A program made the translations under genes and the position numbers. A stretch of DNA of 38,889 nucleotides from UBA12088 sp964568345 (GTDB lineage Bacteria > Patescibacteriota > Minisyncoccia > Phycocordibacterales > UBA12088), in contig CAZMPG010000007.1 in NCBI GenBank assembly GCA_964568345.1, positions 1-38,889 on the forward strand. Direction: 5' to 3'. The notes under the pieces were generated by a model. The model was not told the DNA's origin, made no database searches, and saw nothing but the letters and a program-made list of their open reading frames with translations. Of the stretch, positions 1-5,993 are shown one piece after another (positions within the stretch are counted from its first letter, which is position 1; each line of letters opens with the position of its first letter).

Positions 1-167
1 ACAGGCCTTCAGCCGCGAGCAGAGCGTGGCGGGAAGCAGTCTATGATCTGAGGGGCGTTTCGGTACCATAGCGACCACGATCCTGGATTGCTTCGTCGCC
101 TCCCGACGGGTCGGCTTCTCGCAATGACAACGACATCGGGCTGTTTATGGAAGGCGTGAGCAGTTAC
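1..167 (+). repeat. MITE-like dispersed repeat, copy A (cut by window edge)
   Basis: This stretch matches the complete element at 20441-20652 over most of its length, including the blocks GGCCTT-AGCCGCGAGCAGAG, GGTACCATAGCGA, TGGATTGCTTCG and GACATCGGGCTGTTT. It ends at 156-167 in GTGAGCAGTTAC, the reverse complement of GTAACTGCTCAC, which is the left terminal repeat of the complete copy. The left end lies outside the window. It encodes nothing recognisable and sits upstream of the serpin-like gene. Confidence 0.8.
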
Positions 168-178
168 TTCTCGCAAGA

Positions 179-207
179 TTGACATGCTGTGTTCAGTGAT
201 GTAGTAT
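179..207 (+). promoter_or_regulatory. sigma70-type promoter of the serpin-like gene
   Basis: A perfect -35 TTGACA (179-184) is followed after 17 nt by the -10 TAGTAT (202-207). The predicted start of transcription is near 214, giving a leader of about 33 nt that contains the purine-rich ribosome binding site GGGGGA before the ATG at 247. It starts just downstream of repeat copy A. Confidence 0.65.
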
Positions 208-246
208 TTTGCTCGGTATGTACCATCCAACAGAGGGGGAATTCGG

Positions 247-1146
247 ATGAATCTTACAACCAGCGTTCTCGACACAGGAAGCATCTTTGCTGCCATGCGT
301 GCGGCAGAGGTTTACCTGGGTGCCACTTCTTTGTGGCGTGCTACTAACTTAGAGCAGAGAGAAGTCATCGCCCTGCACATGAGTGCGCCTGCGGCATTGG
401 GCAAGGTGCCCGAGCTCAGAAGCCTTGCGCACCGTAGCGCCGAAGTACTCAACCGCATGGCCCGCGAGGCAGGCTTCACCATTCAACTGAAGCCCTGGCA
501 GGAGAGCCCCGATCAGTTCGGGGCTATCGCTCTACTGAAGCTCGCACTCCAGTGGCTCGCTGTAGGCACATTGGCTGACGCACAGGGCAAGCCCTACCAG
601 GTGTGCGGCAAGGATGCGTTCGCGCTCACGTGCGAAACGCACGGCGTACGGTTCTACCGGTCAAACGGTCATAGACACCCGGTCATTGTGGTGCCGACGA
701 AAAACGGTGATCAGGTGTACTTCGTGCGTGTCAAAGACGACAAGCGCTATCTCGATTGGCAATATTGGCAATACCGGTATCACGTCGCAAGTTTCTTCAA
801 ACCTGAGTATTTTACCTGCGACTATCGCTACTCCGGCGTCATCGTCCCCAAGGTGCGGCTGGATAGGCAGCCGGACATCAGCTGGCTTATCGGGATGCAG
901 TACGCGGATGCGTTCATTACGCAGGCGCTCCAGCAGGTCAAGCTCGGTATGAACCACCTGGGTGCCCTGGTCGAGGCGTGCACCCTGCTGGGTGTGTCGC
1001 GCGGCGTCCGCGCCACGCGTGAAGAACTCTACCCGCTCGACGGCCCGTTCCTCATGGTCGTGAAGCGGCCCCGTGTTGAGCTCCCGATTTTCGTCGGCCT
1101 CATCGCGGAGGACGTCTTCGCCGACCCCGGCGAGCTCGCATTCTAA
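247..1146 (+). CDS. divergent serpin-like protein, no signal peptide
   Basis: The 299-residue product has no signal peptide or membrane helix, so it is probably cytoplasmic. The C-terminal third follows the serpin plan. A VPK motif (like the serpin (L/V)PKF strand) is followed by a short helix with GMQYADAF (compare MGITDAF), then HLGALVEACT in the place of the hinge (E-x-G-x-x-A-A-x-T), then an exposed-loop-like stretch with arginines, then DGPFLMVVKR and ELPIFVGLIAED, which resemble the serpin C-terminal motifs (DRPFLFxI and xILFMGxV). The hinge-to-PF distance is about 30 residues, against about 27 in alpha-1-antitrypsin. The N-terminal half is much less clear, and at 299 residues it is shorter than usual (350-400). 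The ATG at 247 follows GGGGGA at a 7-nt spacing. If correct, it would inhibit or bind an intracellular protease, possibly at an Arg in the loop. Alternatively it is a serpin-fold relic without inhibitory function. Confidence 0.5.
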   Translation: MNLTTSVLDTGSIFAAMRAAEVYLGATSLWRATNLEQREVIALHMSAPAALGKVPELRSLAHRSAEVLNRMAREAGFTIQLKPWQESPDQFGAIALLKLALQWLAVGTLADAQGKPYQVCGKDAFALTCETHGVRFYRSNGHRHPVIVVPTKNGDQVYFVRVKDDKRYLDWQYWQYRYHVASFFKPEYFTCDYRYSGVIVPKVRLDRQPDISWLIGMQYADAFITQALQQVKLGMNHLGALVEACTLLGVSRGVRATREELYPLDGPFLMVVKRPRVELPIFVGLIAEDVFADPGELAF

Positions 1147-1154
1147 TATAGGAA

Positions 1155-1178
1155 ACGGCCCCTTTGGTAAGGGGCCGT
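1155..1178. terminator. bidirectional hairpin between convergent genes
   Basis: A perfect 10-bp stem (1155-1164 with 1169-1178, ACGGCCCCTT / AAGGGGCCGT) with a TGGT loop lies between the ends of the serpin-like gene (+) and the kinase gene (-). On the minus strand it runs into TTTCC, so it is best placed to end the four-gene minus-strand operon. It may serve both genes. Confidence 0.7.
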
Positions 1179-1216
1179 GATTCGTACGTGTATACAGAGA
1201 ACGAAAAGAACGAGGC

Positions 1217-2938
1217 TCACGTCATGGAGAGCGACCAGAGCGCATCGTCGGCCATGTACACCACCTTGTCCCCAAGGCGGGCAAGCCGCATGGTCGTTTC
1301 AATGCCGCGATCCTCCACCCGACGCACCACACCGCTTGATGGTACGGTGATCGTTAGCTCACCATCGCGCTCGATCAGAGCGACCACCCCCTTCGGCAGG
1401 ACCGCGACGTTGTGCTCCATATCGGCTGGCTGCAGCTCTCCATGGGCATGGTCAAGCGACGCGTCAAGGTAGCAGATCATGCGTTGGTACGTTCCCTGCC
1501 CCGAAAGAACCGTGAGGACTGCGATGCGCCCGTACGCGGTTGCATCTACCACCGTGAGCCTGTCGAGCTCGCGCACGCGGACGACCGCAACCCCACCCCC
1601 TTCCATGGGTACGACGAGATACTTTGCACCGAGTGCATCCATGACGCCGACCTCTGCATACCAGGTGGTTGCGTACGGAAGCACCTGCCAGACCGTGCCG
1701 AGCGAAGCGACCGGCCGCGTGCCGAAACGGCGCACTACTACCTCCTGCAGCCCCTGCTCGCCGAGCGCAAAGAGCCGTCCAGCTCCCTGCACGACGCGGA
1801 GTGCCGAGACCGTGAGCGGGCATGCCACGGGTCCCTCTTCCGTGACACACGTAAGATCAAGGAAACCATCCGTGACACGGGCGACGAGAGCCATACCGGC
1901 ACCACCGACCACCTCCGTGTCCTTGGTGCCGAGCACCGGCAAGACGCGCTGTGTTGCAACCGCAACGAGTGCGCCGCTTGCACATCGCACATACCCCGCT
2001 GGATACACGGCGACAACCGGATCATTCGGTGCGGCGTAGAGCTTGCGGTACGTGAGCGCACCCTGCGCAGTCGTCACCATGCGGACCGTCCGCATCGGCT
2101 GCACAGCGCTCGCGCCGAGCGCAAAGGGTGATGGGGGGCTACCCCGCTCACCGTGCTCAAACACCGCCCGGTACCAATCGGAGAGCTTCCCGGGGATAGA
2201 CCCCAAGTCGCGCACCGCACTGTTGAGCCGCACGCTAGACCGAAAGACCGACGCCTGCGCCCGCATCCGCGCCTCGAGATCGTGCTGGTCGAAGCCCGCA
2301 AGCGACCCCTTGTACGGATGGATACCCGCATACACCTGGAAGGTGACCACCGCCCAGGCGAACCAGTCAGTTCCCCTGCTGAAGTCGGGGTGGTGGTAGT
2401 CTCGGATTGACGGCATGATGACCTTCGCAGGCCACCTGCCGAATGCGAATGAGTCAACATCAATGACCCGTGGCTCATAGGACCCCGCGGTACTCCAGGC
2501 GAGCCAGTTGAGCTCGTTTGCATCCACAAGGAGTGCCTGCTTGCTGTGCACGAACGTCACCGCCTCACGCATACGGGCGACGAGCGTGGAGGCGTGTGCC
2601 AGGGTAAACGACGCACGCTTCCAGAACGCGTTCGTAAACACGCGGGCGAGCGGCTCACCGTCAACATACCGCATGTAGTACCCGATCGCCCGACCCTGCC
2701 GATCCCGCACGAGTCCGCCGGGGGTAACGAGGTAGGGGTGCGCGAGTGTCATGAGCTCGGTGAGCTTTGCATCCATATCGTCGCGACGCATCTTTCCCGC
2801 ATCGGTGTATACTTTCACCACCGTATCATGGAGGCGGTACAGTGAACCCTCACCGCCAGTCGCCAGGTGGTCCGCTTGGCGAAGCAGGACAGGACCACGA
2901 CCGTCAAGAACCACCGGTATCGTACTCGTCGTATTCAT
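1217..2938 (-). CDS. atypical Hanks-type protein kinase with C-terminal beta-rich domain (TerY-triad kinase)
   Basis: The 573-residue protein has an N-terminal kinase domain (about 20-270): Gly-rich loop GGEGS (28-32), VVKVY with the ATP-anchoring K42, a catalytic loop LLVDANELN (D139, N144) lacking the His of HRD, and VIDVDSF (D160/D162) in place of DFG. The DWFAWAV segment fits the helix-F DxWSxG region. The degenerate but acid-retaining motifs are typical of kinases paired with PP2C and VWA genes (E. coli YegI is the type example). YegI-type kinases carry helix-hairpin-helix domains. Here residues about 290-573 are instead a run of short beta strands, perhaps a propeller. The start codon lies 2 nt after the PP2C stop, with GGGGGA before it, so the two are translationally coupled. 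It probably phosphorylates proteins on Ser/Thr. The substrate is unknown, and the VWA partner is a candidate. Confidence 0.75.
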   Translation of the reverse strand: MNTTSTIPVVLDGRGPVLLRQADHLATGGEGSLYRLHDTVVKVYTDAGKMRRDDMDAKLTELMTLAHPYLVTPGGLVRDRQGRAIGYYMRYVDGEPLARVFTNAFWKRASFTLAHASTLVARMREAVTFVHSKQALLVDANELNWLAWSTAGSYEPRVIDVDSFAFGRWPAKVIMPSIRDYHHPDFSRGTDWFAWAVVTFQVYAGIHPYKGSLAGFDQHDLEARMRAQASVFRSSVRLNSAVRDLGSIPGKLSDWYRAVFEHGERGSPPSPFALGASAVQPMRTVRMVTTAQGALTYRKLYAAPNDPVVAVYPAGYVRCASGALVAVATQRVLPVLGTKDTEVVGGAGMALVARVTDGFLDLTCVTEEGPVACPLTVSALRVVQGAGRLFALGEQGLQEVVVRRFGTRPVASLGTVWQVLPYATTWYAEVGVMDALGAKYLVVPMEGGGVAVVRVRELDRLTVVDATAYGRIAVLTVLSGQGTYQRMICYLDASLDHAHGELQPADMEHNVAVLPKGVVALIERDGELTITVPSSGVVRRVEDRGIETTMRLARLGDKVVYMADDALWSLSMT

Positions 2939-2940
2939 GG

Positions 2941-3795
2941 CTATTCCCCCATCATCATGGTGCTCATGAGGACCGCGCCGGCGACATCGTCGTACGGTTC
3001 GGTACCCCCCTGTTCATAGGTTTTCAGCTGGCGGATCATGCGCCGCTTGAGAAATGCACCGGCGAGCGACTTGAATGCGACAAGGTCCCTCACCGCTTGC
3101 ACCCACGGCACGCCTTGCACTTGCGTGACGCCGTCGGAAAACACACCGACCATGCGCATGTGGGCGAGCTCGTCTTGACCGAAGCGTAGGGTGATACCCT
3201 GCATACCCTCTGCAAGGGTGTAGGGTACCGACGTGCAGGTCTGCATGCCACTACGCACCAAGCACCGCTCTTCGGTCAGTCGCACCTGTGCAAGGTCTCC
3301 TCCCTGCGCGGCAATGAACGCGTCGTGCGATCCGTCCGCATAGCTCGGGTAGTACGGCATATTGCCATCCCATGTGAAGCGGGAAAGCTGCATACTCCCA
3401 TCGTCATACGCGCACACGACCGCACCATCACCCACAATCCGCACAAAACCGCCGATCGGCGATACGTATGCTATTGCGAGGGTCGCGAGCATATCGTGCT
3501 CACGGAGGCTAAGCAGCACACGCCCCTCACGCTGGAGCACGAGGACCCTCGCCTGTATGGCGTCGGCATCAAGCGGGCCGCCCGCTTCATACGTATCTGC
3601 AATCGCACGGGCTGTTACGTGTGCCACGAGCCGCGCACCCACATCGGTTTGTCCGCCGCTGCTGCAGCCGTCGGAGACGATCGCATAGGCATAGCCGGGT
3701 GCCGCATGGGCAAGCGCATAATCCTCGCACGGCAAGCCGCTCCGCACGTGCTGTGTGCCGATTCCAAAGAATGCATCCGCTGAAACAGTGTTCAT
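2941..3795 (-). CDS. PP2C-type Ser/Thr phosphatase (TerY-triad phosphatase)
   Basis: The 284-residue protein shows the PP2C motif set in order: CEDY (E24, D25), VSDGCSSG (D42, G43), ATLAIA, VGDGAV (D123), VFSDGVT (D221) and DDVAGA (D269/D270). These acidic residues bind the two catalytic metal ions in the family. There is no signal or membrane segment. The ATG at 3795 follows GGGAGG by 6 nt; the open frame continues upstream, but without a ribosome site. It lies between the VWA and kinase genes, as in E. coli yegK (PphC). It most likely removes phosphate placed by the neighbouring kinase. A terminator-like hairpin sits just before it and may lower its expression relative to the VWA gene. Confidence 0.8.
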   Translation of the reverse strand: MNTVSADAFFGIGTQHVRSGLPCEDYALAHAAPGYAYAIVSDGCSSGGQTDVGARLVAHVTARAIADTYEAGGPLDADAIQARVLVLQREGRVLLSLREHDMLATLAIAYVSPIGGFVRIVGDGAVVCAYDDGSMQLSRFTWDGNMPYYPSYADGSHDAFIAAQGGDLAQVRLTEERCLVRSGMQTCTSVPYTLAEGMQGITLRFGQDELAHMRMVGVFSDGVTQVQGVPWVQAVRDLVAFKSLAGAFLKRRMIRQLKTYEQGGTEPYDDVAGAVLMSTMMMGE

Positions 3796-3809
3796 ACCCA
3801 ACCTCCCAC

Positions 3810-3837
3810 AAGAAAGGCGGCAGCTTGCGCTGCCGCC
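3810..3837 (-). terminator. hairpin plus T-rich run between VWA and PP2C genes (attenuator-like)
   Basis: A 9-bp GC-only stem apart from one A:T pair (3829-3837 with 3816-3824, loop of 4 nt) is followed on the minus strand by TTTCTT (3815-3810). It lies within the operon, 13 nt after the VWA stop codon and upstream of the PP2C ribosome site. It could act as a leaky terminator, giving more VWA than phosphatase/kinase mRNA, or as a stabilising 3' hairpin after processing. Confidence 0.5.
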
Positions 3838-3850
3838 GGTTGTTGCCACG

Positions 3851-4606
3851 TTAGATGGTTGCAGCGATCTGTGTACTGGGCCCGCCGGTACCAAGCGCTT
3901 GCGACTGGCTTGAGACCGACTGCGACACGTACCCGGCAAGCTTCGCGAGCTTGCCCTTGGTCGCTTCTCCGGCGTCTACGTAGTGGGTCATGCCCGCCTC
4001 CTGTTTGAAGGTTGCGAGCAACCTACCACACCCTGCGGTATTGACGCCGACGAGGACCGACACCAGGGATTCGAGCTTCTCACCACGCACCGCGCGTTCG
4101 ATCTCCTCTTTCACCATTCGCATGGTTGCAGTTGACGCATTCTCGCCCCCATCAGTAATGACGAAGACGATAGCGTTCACGCCGAAGTCGTTGTCGGCGA
4201 GCTCCTTCGCATAGGTGTTCGTTGCGCCAACAGCGGAGAAGACAGCATCGCAGAGCGGCGTGTCGCCACCCGGACGAATCGCGGGATAGGCAGCGGGGTC
4301 AATGTCGGCGAGCGGCTTGAAACCGTGTATCTCGTTGACACCGCCCTTGTGCTGGCTACCAAAGGTGATGACCCGCACGAGCAAGTTGTCGGAACGAGGC
4401 GACCGCTTGGAGGCCTCGACCGCCATGACGAGCATGTTCCGCAGCTCCTTGTCGAACCCCCATACCGATCCGGTCTCGTCGACCGCGATCGTGACGAGCG
4501 TGTACTCGGTCGCACCAAGCTCTTCGATTCGTGCTCCTGTGAAGGTAAAGGTGCTGCCGCCGATGGTGCGAGCGTTCATGGAGGGGTTTTCAGTTAGCCT
4601 GGGCAT
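3851..4606 (-). CDS. TerY-like von Willebrand factor A (VWA) domain protein
   Basis: The 251-residue protein is essentially one VWA domain. The MIDAS metal site is visible as VDETGS (D43-x-T45-x-S47), GGDTPL (T116) and VITDGG (D152). No membrane helix or signal is present, so it is cytosolic, as in TerY/YegL proteins. The start at 4606 is chosen because AGGAG lies 7 nt upstream; the frame stays open for 61 more codons, but they lack a ribosome site and overlap the end of the hydrolase gene. VWA proteins of this type bind a partner through the metal ion. With the PP2C and kinase genes downstream it forms the VWA/PP2C/kinase triad described for tellurium-resistance-linked stress systems; no TerC/TerD-like gene is visible here. 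Confidence 0.8.
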   Translation of the reverse strand: MPRLTENPSMNARTIGGSTFTFTGARIEELGATEYTLVTIAVDETGSVWGFDKELRNMLVMAVEASKRSPRSDNLLVRVITFGSQHKGGVNEIHGFKPLADIDPAAYPAIRPGGDTPLCDAVFSAVGATNTYAKELADNDFGVNAIVFVITDGGENASTATMRMVKEEIERAVRGEKLESLVSVLVGVNTAGCGRLLATFKQEAGMTHYVDAGEATKGKLAKLAGYVSQSVSSQSQALGTGGPSTQIAATI

Positions 4607-4636
4607 GGTCGTACTCCTCTTGGGTGATATGGTGTA

Positions 4637-4657
4637 CCGCGCGGCACCGCCGCGCGG
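4637..4657 (-). promoter_or_regulatory. intercistronic GC hairpin between nicotinamidase and VWA genes
   Basis: A perfect 9-bp stem (CCGCGCGGC / GCCGCGCGG) with a 3-nt loop lies in the 59-nt gap after the nicotinamidase-like gene. No T run follows, so it is more likely an mRNA-stabilising or processing element than a terminator. Confidence 0.45.
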
Positions 4658-4665
4658 GTGGTTGG

Positions 4666-5481
4666 TTAGGCCAGGAATGCATCGGAGGTCATGAGCTTCA
4701 TGCCCCGCACCTCCATATCCTTGAGCCAGGCCTCTGCGATCGCCGGAAAGTCGGGCCCACCCGGCACTGCGGGAACAGGGCTCGAGCAATCGGTGAGGAT
4801 CACGAACTTTGCGAGTTGATCCGGCCCGATGTTCTTCACAATCTGGTCGATGGTCGACTTCACGCAGTGCGAGAGCGCCTCACCGGCGATGGCGATGATG
4901 TCGGCGCCGGCGAGCAGGTTGAGGAAGGCGCTGTTGAGCTGGGTCGAGGGGTCGTTCGGGTCGGGCACCTCCGCCATGAGCGCGCCGAAGTGCTCGGTAA
5001 AGGTGTTGGTTCCCTTCACCACGTAGTCAACGTTCGCAAACTCGCGCCGCTCCCAATTCTGGAGTGCTGCCAGAAGGTCCGGCTGGACGTTGTGCCCCGG
5101 CGAACCAATGAGACAGTGCTCCGGCCAGATCATGAGCGGGTAGTTGCCCTGCGCCGCAAGCGCCCGTGCATAGCCAAGGAGGCGTGCACGAAAGCCTGGG
5201 TTGCGCGGCAGCCAGATACCGTTCTCGATGTCGTCCGCAGTGATGATGGTGAACGGGTTTGGCGGTGCGCCATCCACGTTGCGCCACATGCCCGGGTGGG
5301 CGACATCAATCACGCGATGGCTGTCGAGGGTGACGTGAATATCGTCAAGCCTGCGACCGATGCGGTTGATCATGGTGGCGAGGCGCTGCATGTCCGCGGT
5401 TGCGCCGGGGACCGGCAAGGTAGCGCTCGCCGTATCCATGAAGTCGTTCTGCGGGTCGATGATGATGAGTTCAGCACGCAT
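4666..5481 (-). CDS. nicotinamidase-like (isochorismatase-fold) hydrolase
   Basis: The 271-residue protein has the isochorismatase/nicotinamidase fold signature. The catalytic triad is complete: D9 in IIIDPQNDF, K156 in VVKGTNTF and C206 in GEALSHCVKST. A metal site is suggested by D53-S-H55 and H62, and WPEHCLIGSPG (H122) matches the WPxHCxxGS motif of PncA. PncA converts nicotinamide to nicotinate plus ammonia in NAD salvage; this protein is about 60 residues longer than E. coli PncA, so a related amide substrate cannot be excluded. The ATG at 5481 has AGGAGA about 8 nt upstream, in a CAAGAGGAG context also seen before the VWA gene. It is the first gene of the operon with the VWA/PP2C/kinase triad and lies behind an array of palindromes that fits NrtR control, which supports a role in NAD metabolism. 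Confidence 0.75.
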   Translation of the reverse strand: MRAELIIIDPQNDFMDTASATLPVPGATADMQRLATMINRIGRRLDDIHVTLDSHRVIDVAHPGMWRNVDGAPPNPFTIITADDIENGIWLPRNPGFRARLLGYARALAAQGNYPLMIWPEHCLIGSPGHNVQPDLLAALQNWERREFANVDYVVKGTNTFTEHFGALMAEVPDPNDPSTQLNSAFLNLLAGADIIAIAGEALSHCVKSTIDQIVKNIGPDQLAKFVILTDCSSPVPAVPGGPDFPAIAEAWLKDMEVRGMKLMTSDAFLA

Positions 5482-5540
5482 AGCAGTATCTCCTCTTGTG
5501 TCAAAGAACTCCCACGCCTCACGGCGGGGCGCCATAGTAT

Positions 5541-5555
5541 GTGTATTTCGCACAC
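5541..5555. promoter_or_regulatory. putative NrtR operator 1
   Basis: GTGTATTTCGCACAC fits GTGT-N7-ACAC, the form shared with three more sites up to 5687 and one site before the NrtR-type gene. It lies in the predicted leader of the nicotinamidase operon, downstream of the likely transcription start, so a bound repressor could act as a roadblock. Confidence 0.5.
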
Positions 5556-5598
5556 TTACTGTGGACAAAAAAATATAGCGGGTGTTCCCGTATATTTC

Positions 5599-5613
5599 GT
5601 GTCTATTCGACAC
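5599..5613. promoter_or_regulatory. putative NrtR operator 2 (best palindrome)
   Basis: GTGTCTATTCGACAC is a palindrome with GTGTC/GACAC arms. It overlaps the -10 box (5612-5617) and the predicted start point of proximal promoter P1, the classical place for a repressor. Confidence 0.6.
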
Positions 5614-5639
5614 TATATACCCTCCCTACTTAGTGTCAA
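5612..5639 (-). promoter_or_regulatory. promoter P1 of the nicotinamidase-triad operon
   Basis: Reading the minus strand, TTGACA (5639-5634) and TATAGT (5617-5612) are separated by 16 nt. The -35 box lies inside operator 3 and the -10 box overlaps operator 2, so a dimer on either site would block RNA polymerase. The predicted leader to the ATG at 5481 is about 125 nt. Confidence 0.6.
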
Positions 5640-5647
5640 TAGTACAC
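5633..5647. promoter_or_regulatory. putative NrtR operator 3
   Basis: GTGTCAATAGTACAC, extended by two symmetric bases on each side (TAGTGT...ACACTA). It covers the -35 box of P1 and lies just downstream of the -10 box of P2. Confidence 0.6.
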
Positions 5648-5648
5648 T

Positions 5649-5679
5649 ATAATAAACCACGTGCCTTATGTGGTGTCAA
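5649..5679 (-). promoter_or_regulatory. possible distal promoter P2 of the same operon
   Basis: On the minus strand, TTGACA (5679-5674) and TATTAT (5654-5649) are 19 nt apart, a slightly long spacing. The -35 box is inside operator 4 and operator 3 lies just downstream of the -10. The alternation of operators and promoter elements suggests tandem promoters under one repressor. Confidence 0.35.
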
Positions 5680-5687
5680 ATACACAC
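5673..5687. promoter_or_regulatory. putative NrtR operator 4
   Basis: GTGTCAAATACACAC, the most distal member of the array. It overlaps the -35 box of P2. Confidence 0.5.
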
Positions 5688-5720
5688 GAACTAGCGGTAC
5701 CTGCTGCTCCTCCCGCGCAC

Positions 5721-5765
5721 CGTCACTGCGGGTGCGAGCGAAGCAGTCCACGTTCTGAGCGATGT
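5721..5765 (-). repeat. possible decayed fragment of the MITE-like repeat
   Basis: CGTCACTGCGGGTGCGAGCG followed by AAGCAGTCCA resembles the inner segment of the dispersed repeat (GTCATTGCGAG...GAAGCAATCCA) read in the same orientation as the copy at 8776-8992. Only a few dozen bases match. The rest of the 512-nt gap 5482-5993 holds the operator array and a possible promoter for the next gene. Confidence 0.3.
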
Positions 5766-5915
5766 TCTGGTGCGCGACGAACGTGATCTTGACTTCGTTG
5801 CCTCCCGCTCGGTCTGCTAACACCCCACCATAGGCATAGGAGTCGCAATAATGCCCACACCAAAAGGTGTGCGGAGGATGCGAGCAATTACCCTCGTAAC
5901 TTGCCCTTATAGGAC

Positions 5916-5943
5916 TTGACAAATGTTTATAAAAGCGTACGGT
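5916..5943 (+). promoter_or_regulatory. possible promoter of the interrupted membrane-protein gene
   Basis: A perfect TTGACA (5916-5921) is followed after 16 nt by TACGGT (5938-5943), a weak -10. The leader would end with GGGGAAG 6 nt before the ATG at 5994. Confidence 0.35.
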
Positions 5944-5993
5944 ATTTTCTGGATCATATTCGATTCGATCTCTGACAATAGGGGAAGAAACTC

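Noticed and set aside
247..1146. An antitoxin or phage-defence role for the serpin-like gene because it is convergent with the triad operon.
   Set aside because: It has its own promoter and lies on the opposite strand, separated by a terminator; nothing links it to the operon.
4607..4789. A longer VWA protein starting at 4789.
   Set aside because: The 61 extra residues have no ribosome site and a composition unlike protein; they overlap the hydrolase gene, while the ATG at 4606 has AGGAG at good spacing.
5647..5922. A 91-codon minus-strand frame upstream of the nicotinamidase operon.
   Set aside because: It needs a TTG start without SD, covers an operator and a repeat fragment, and has the composition of non-coding DNA.
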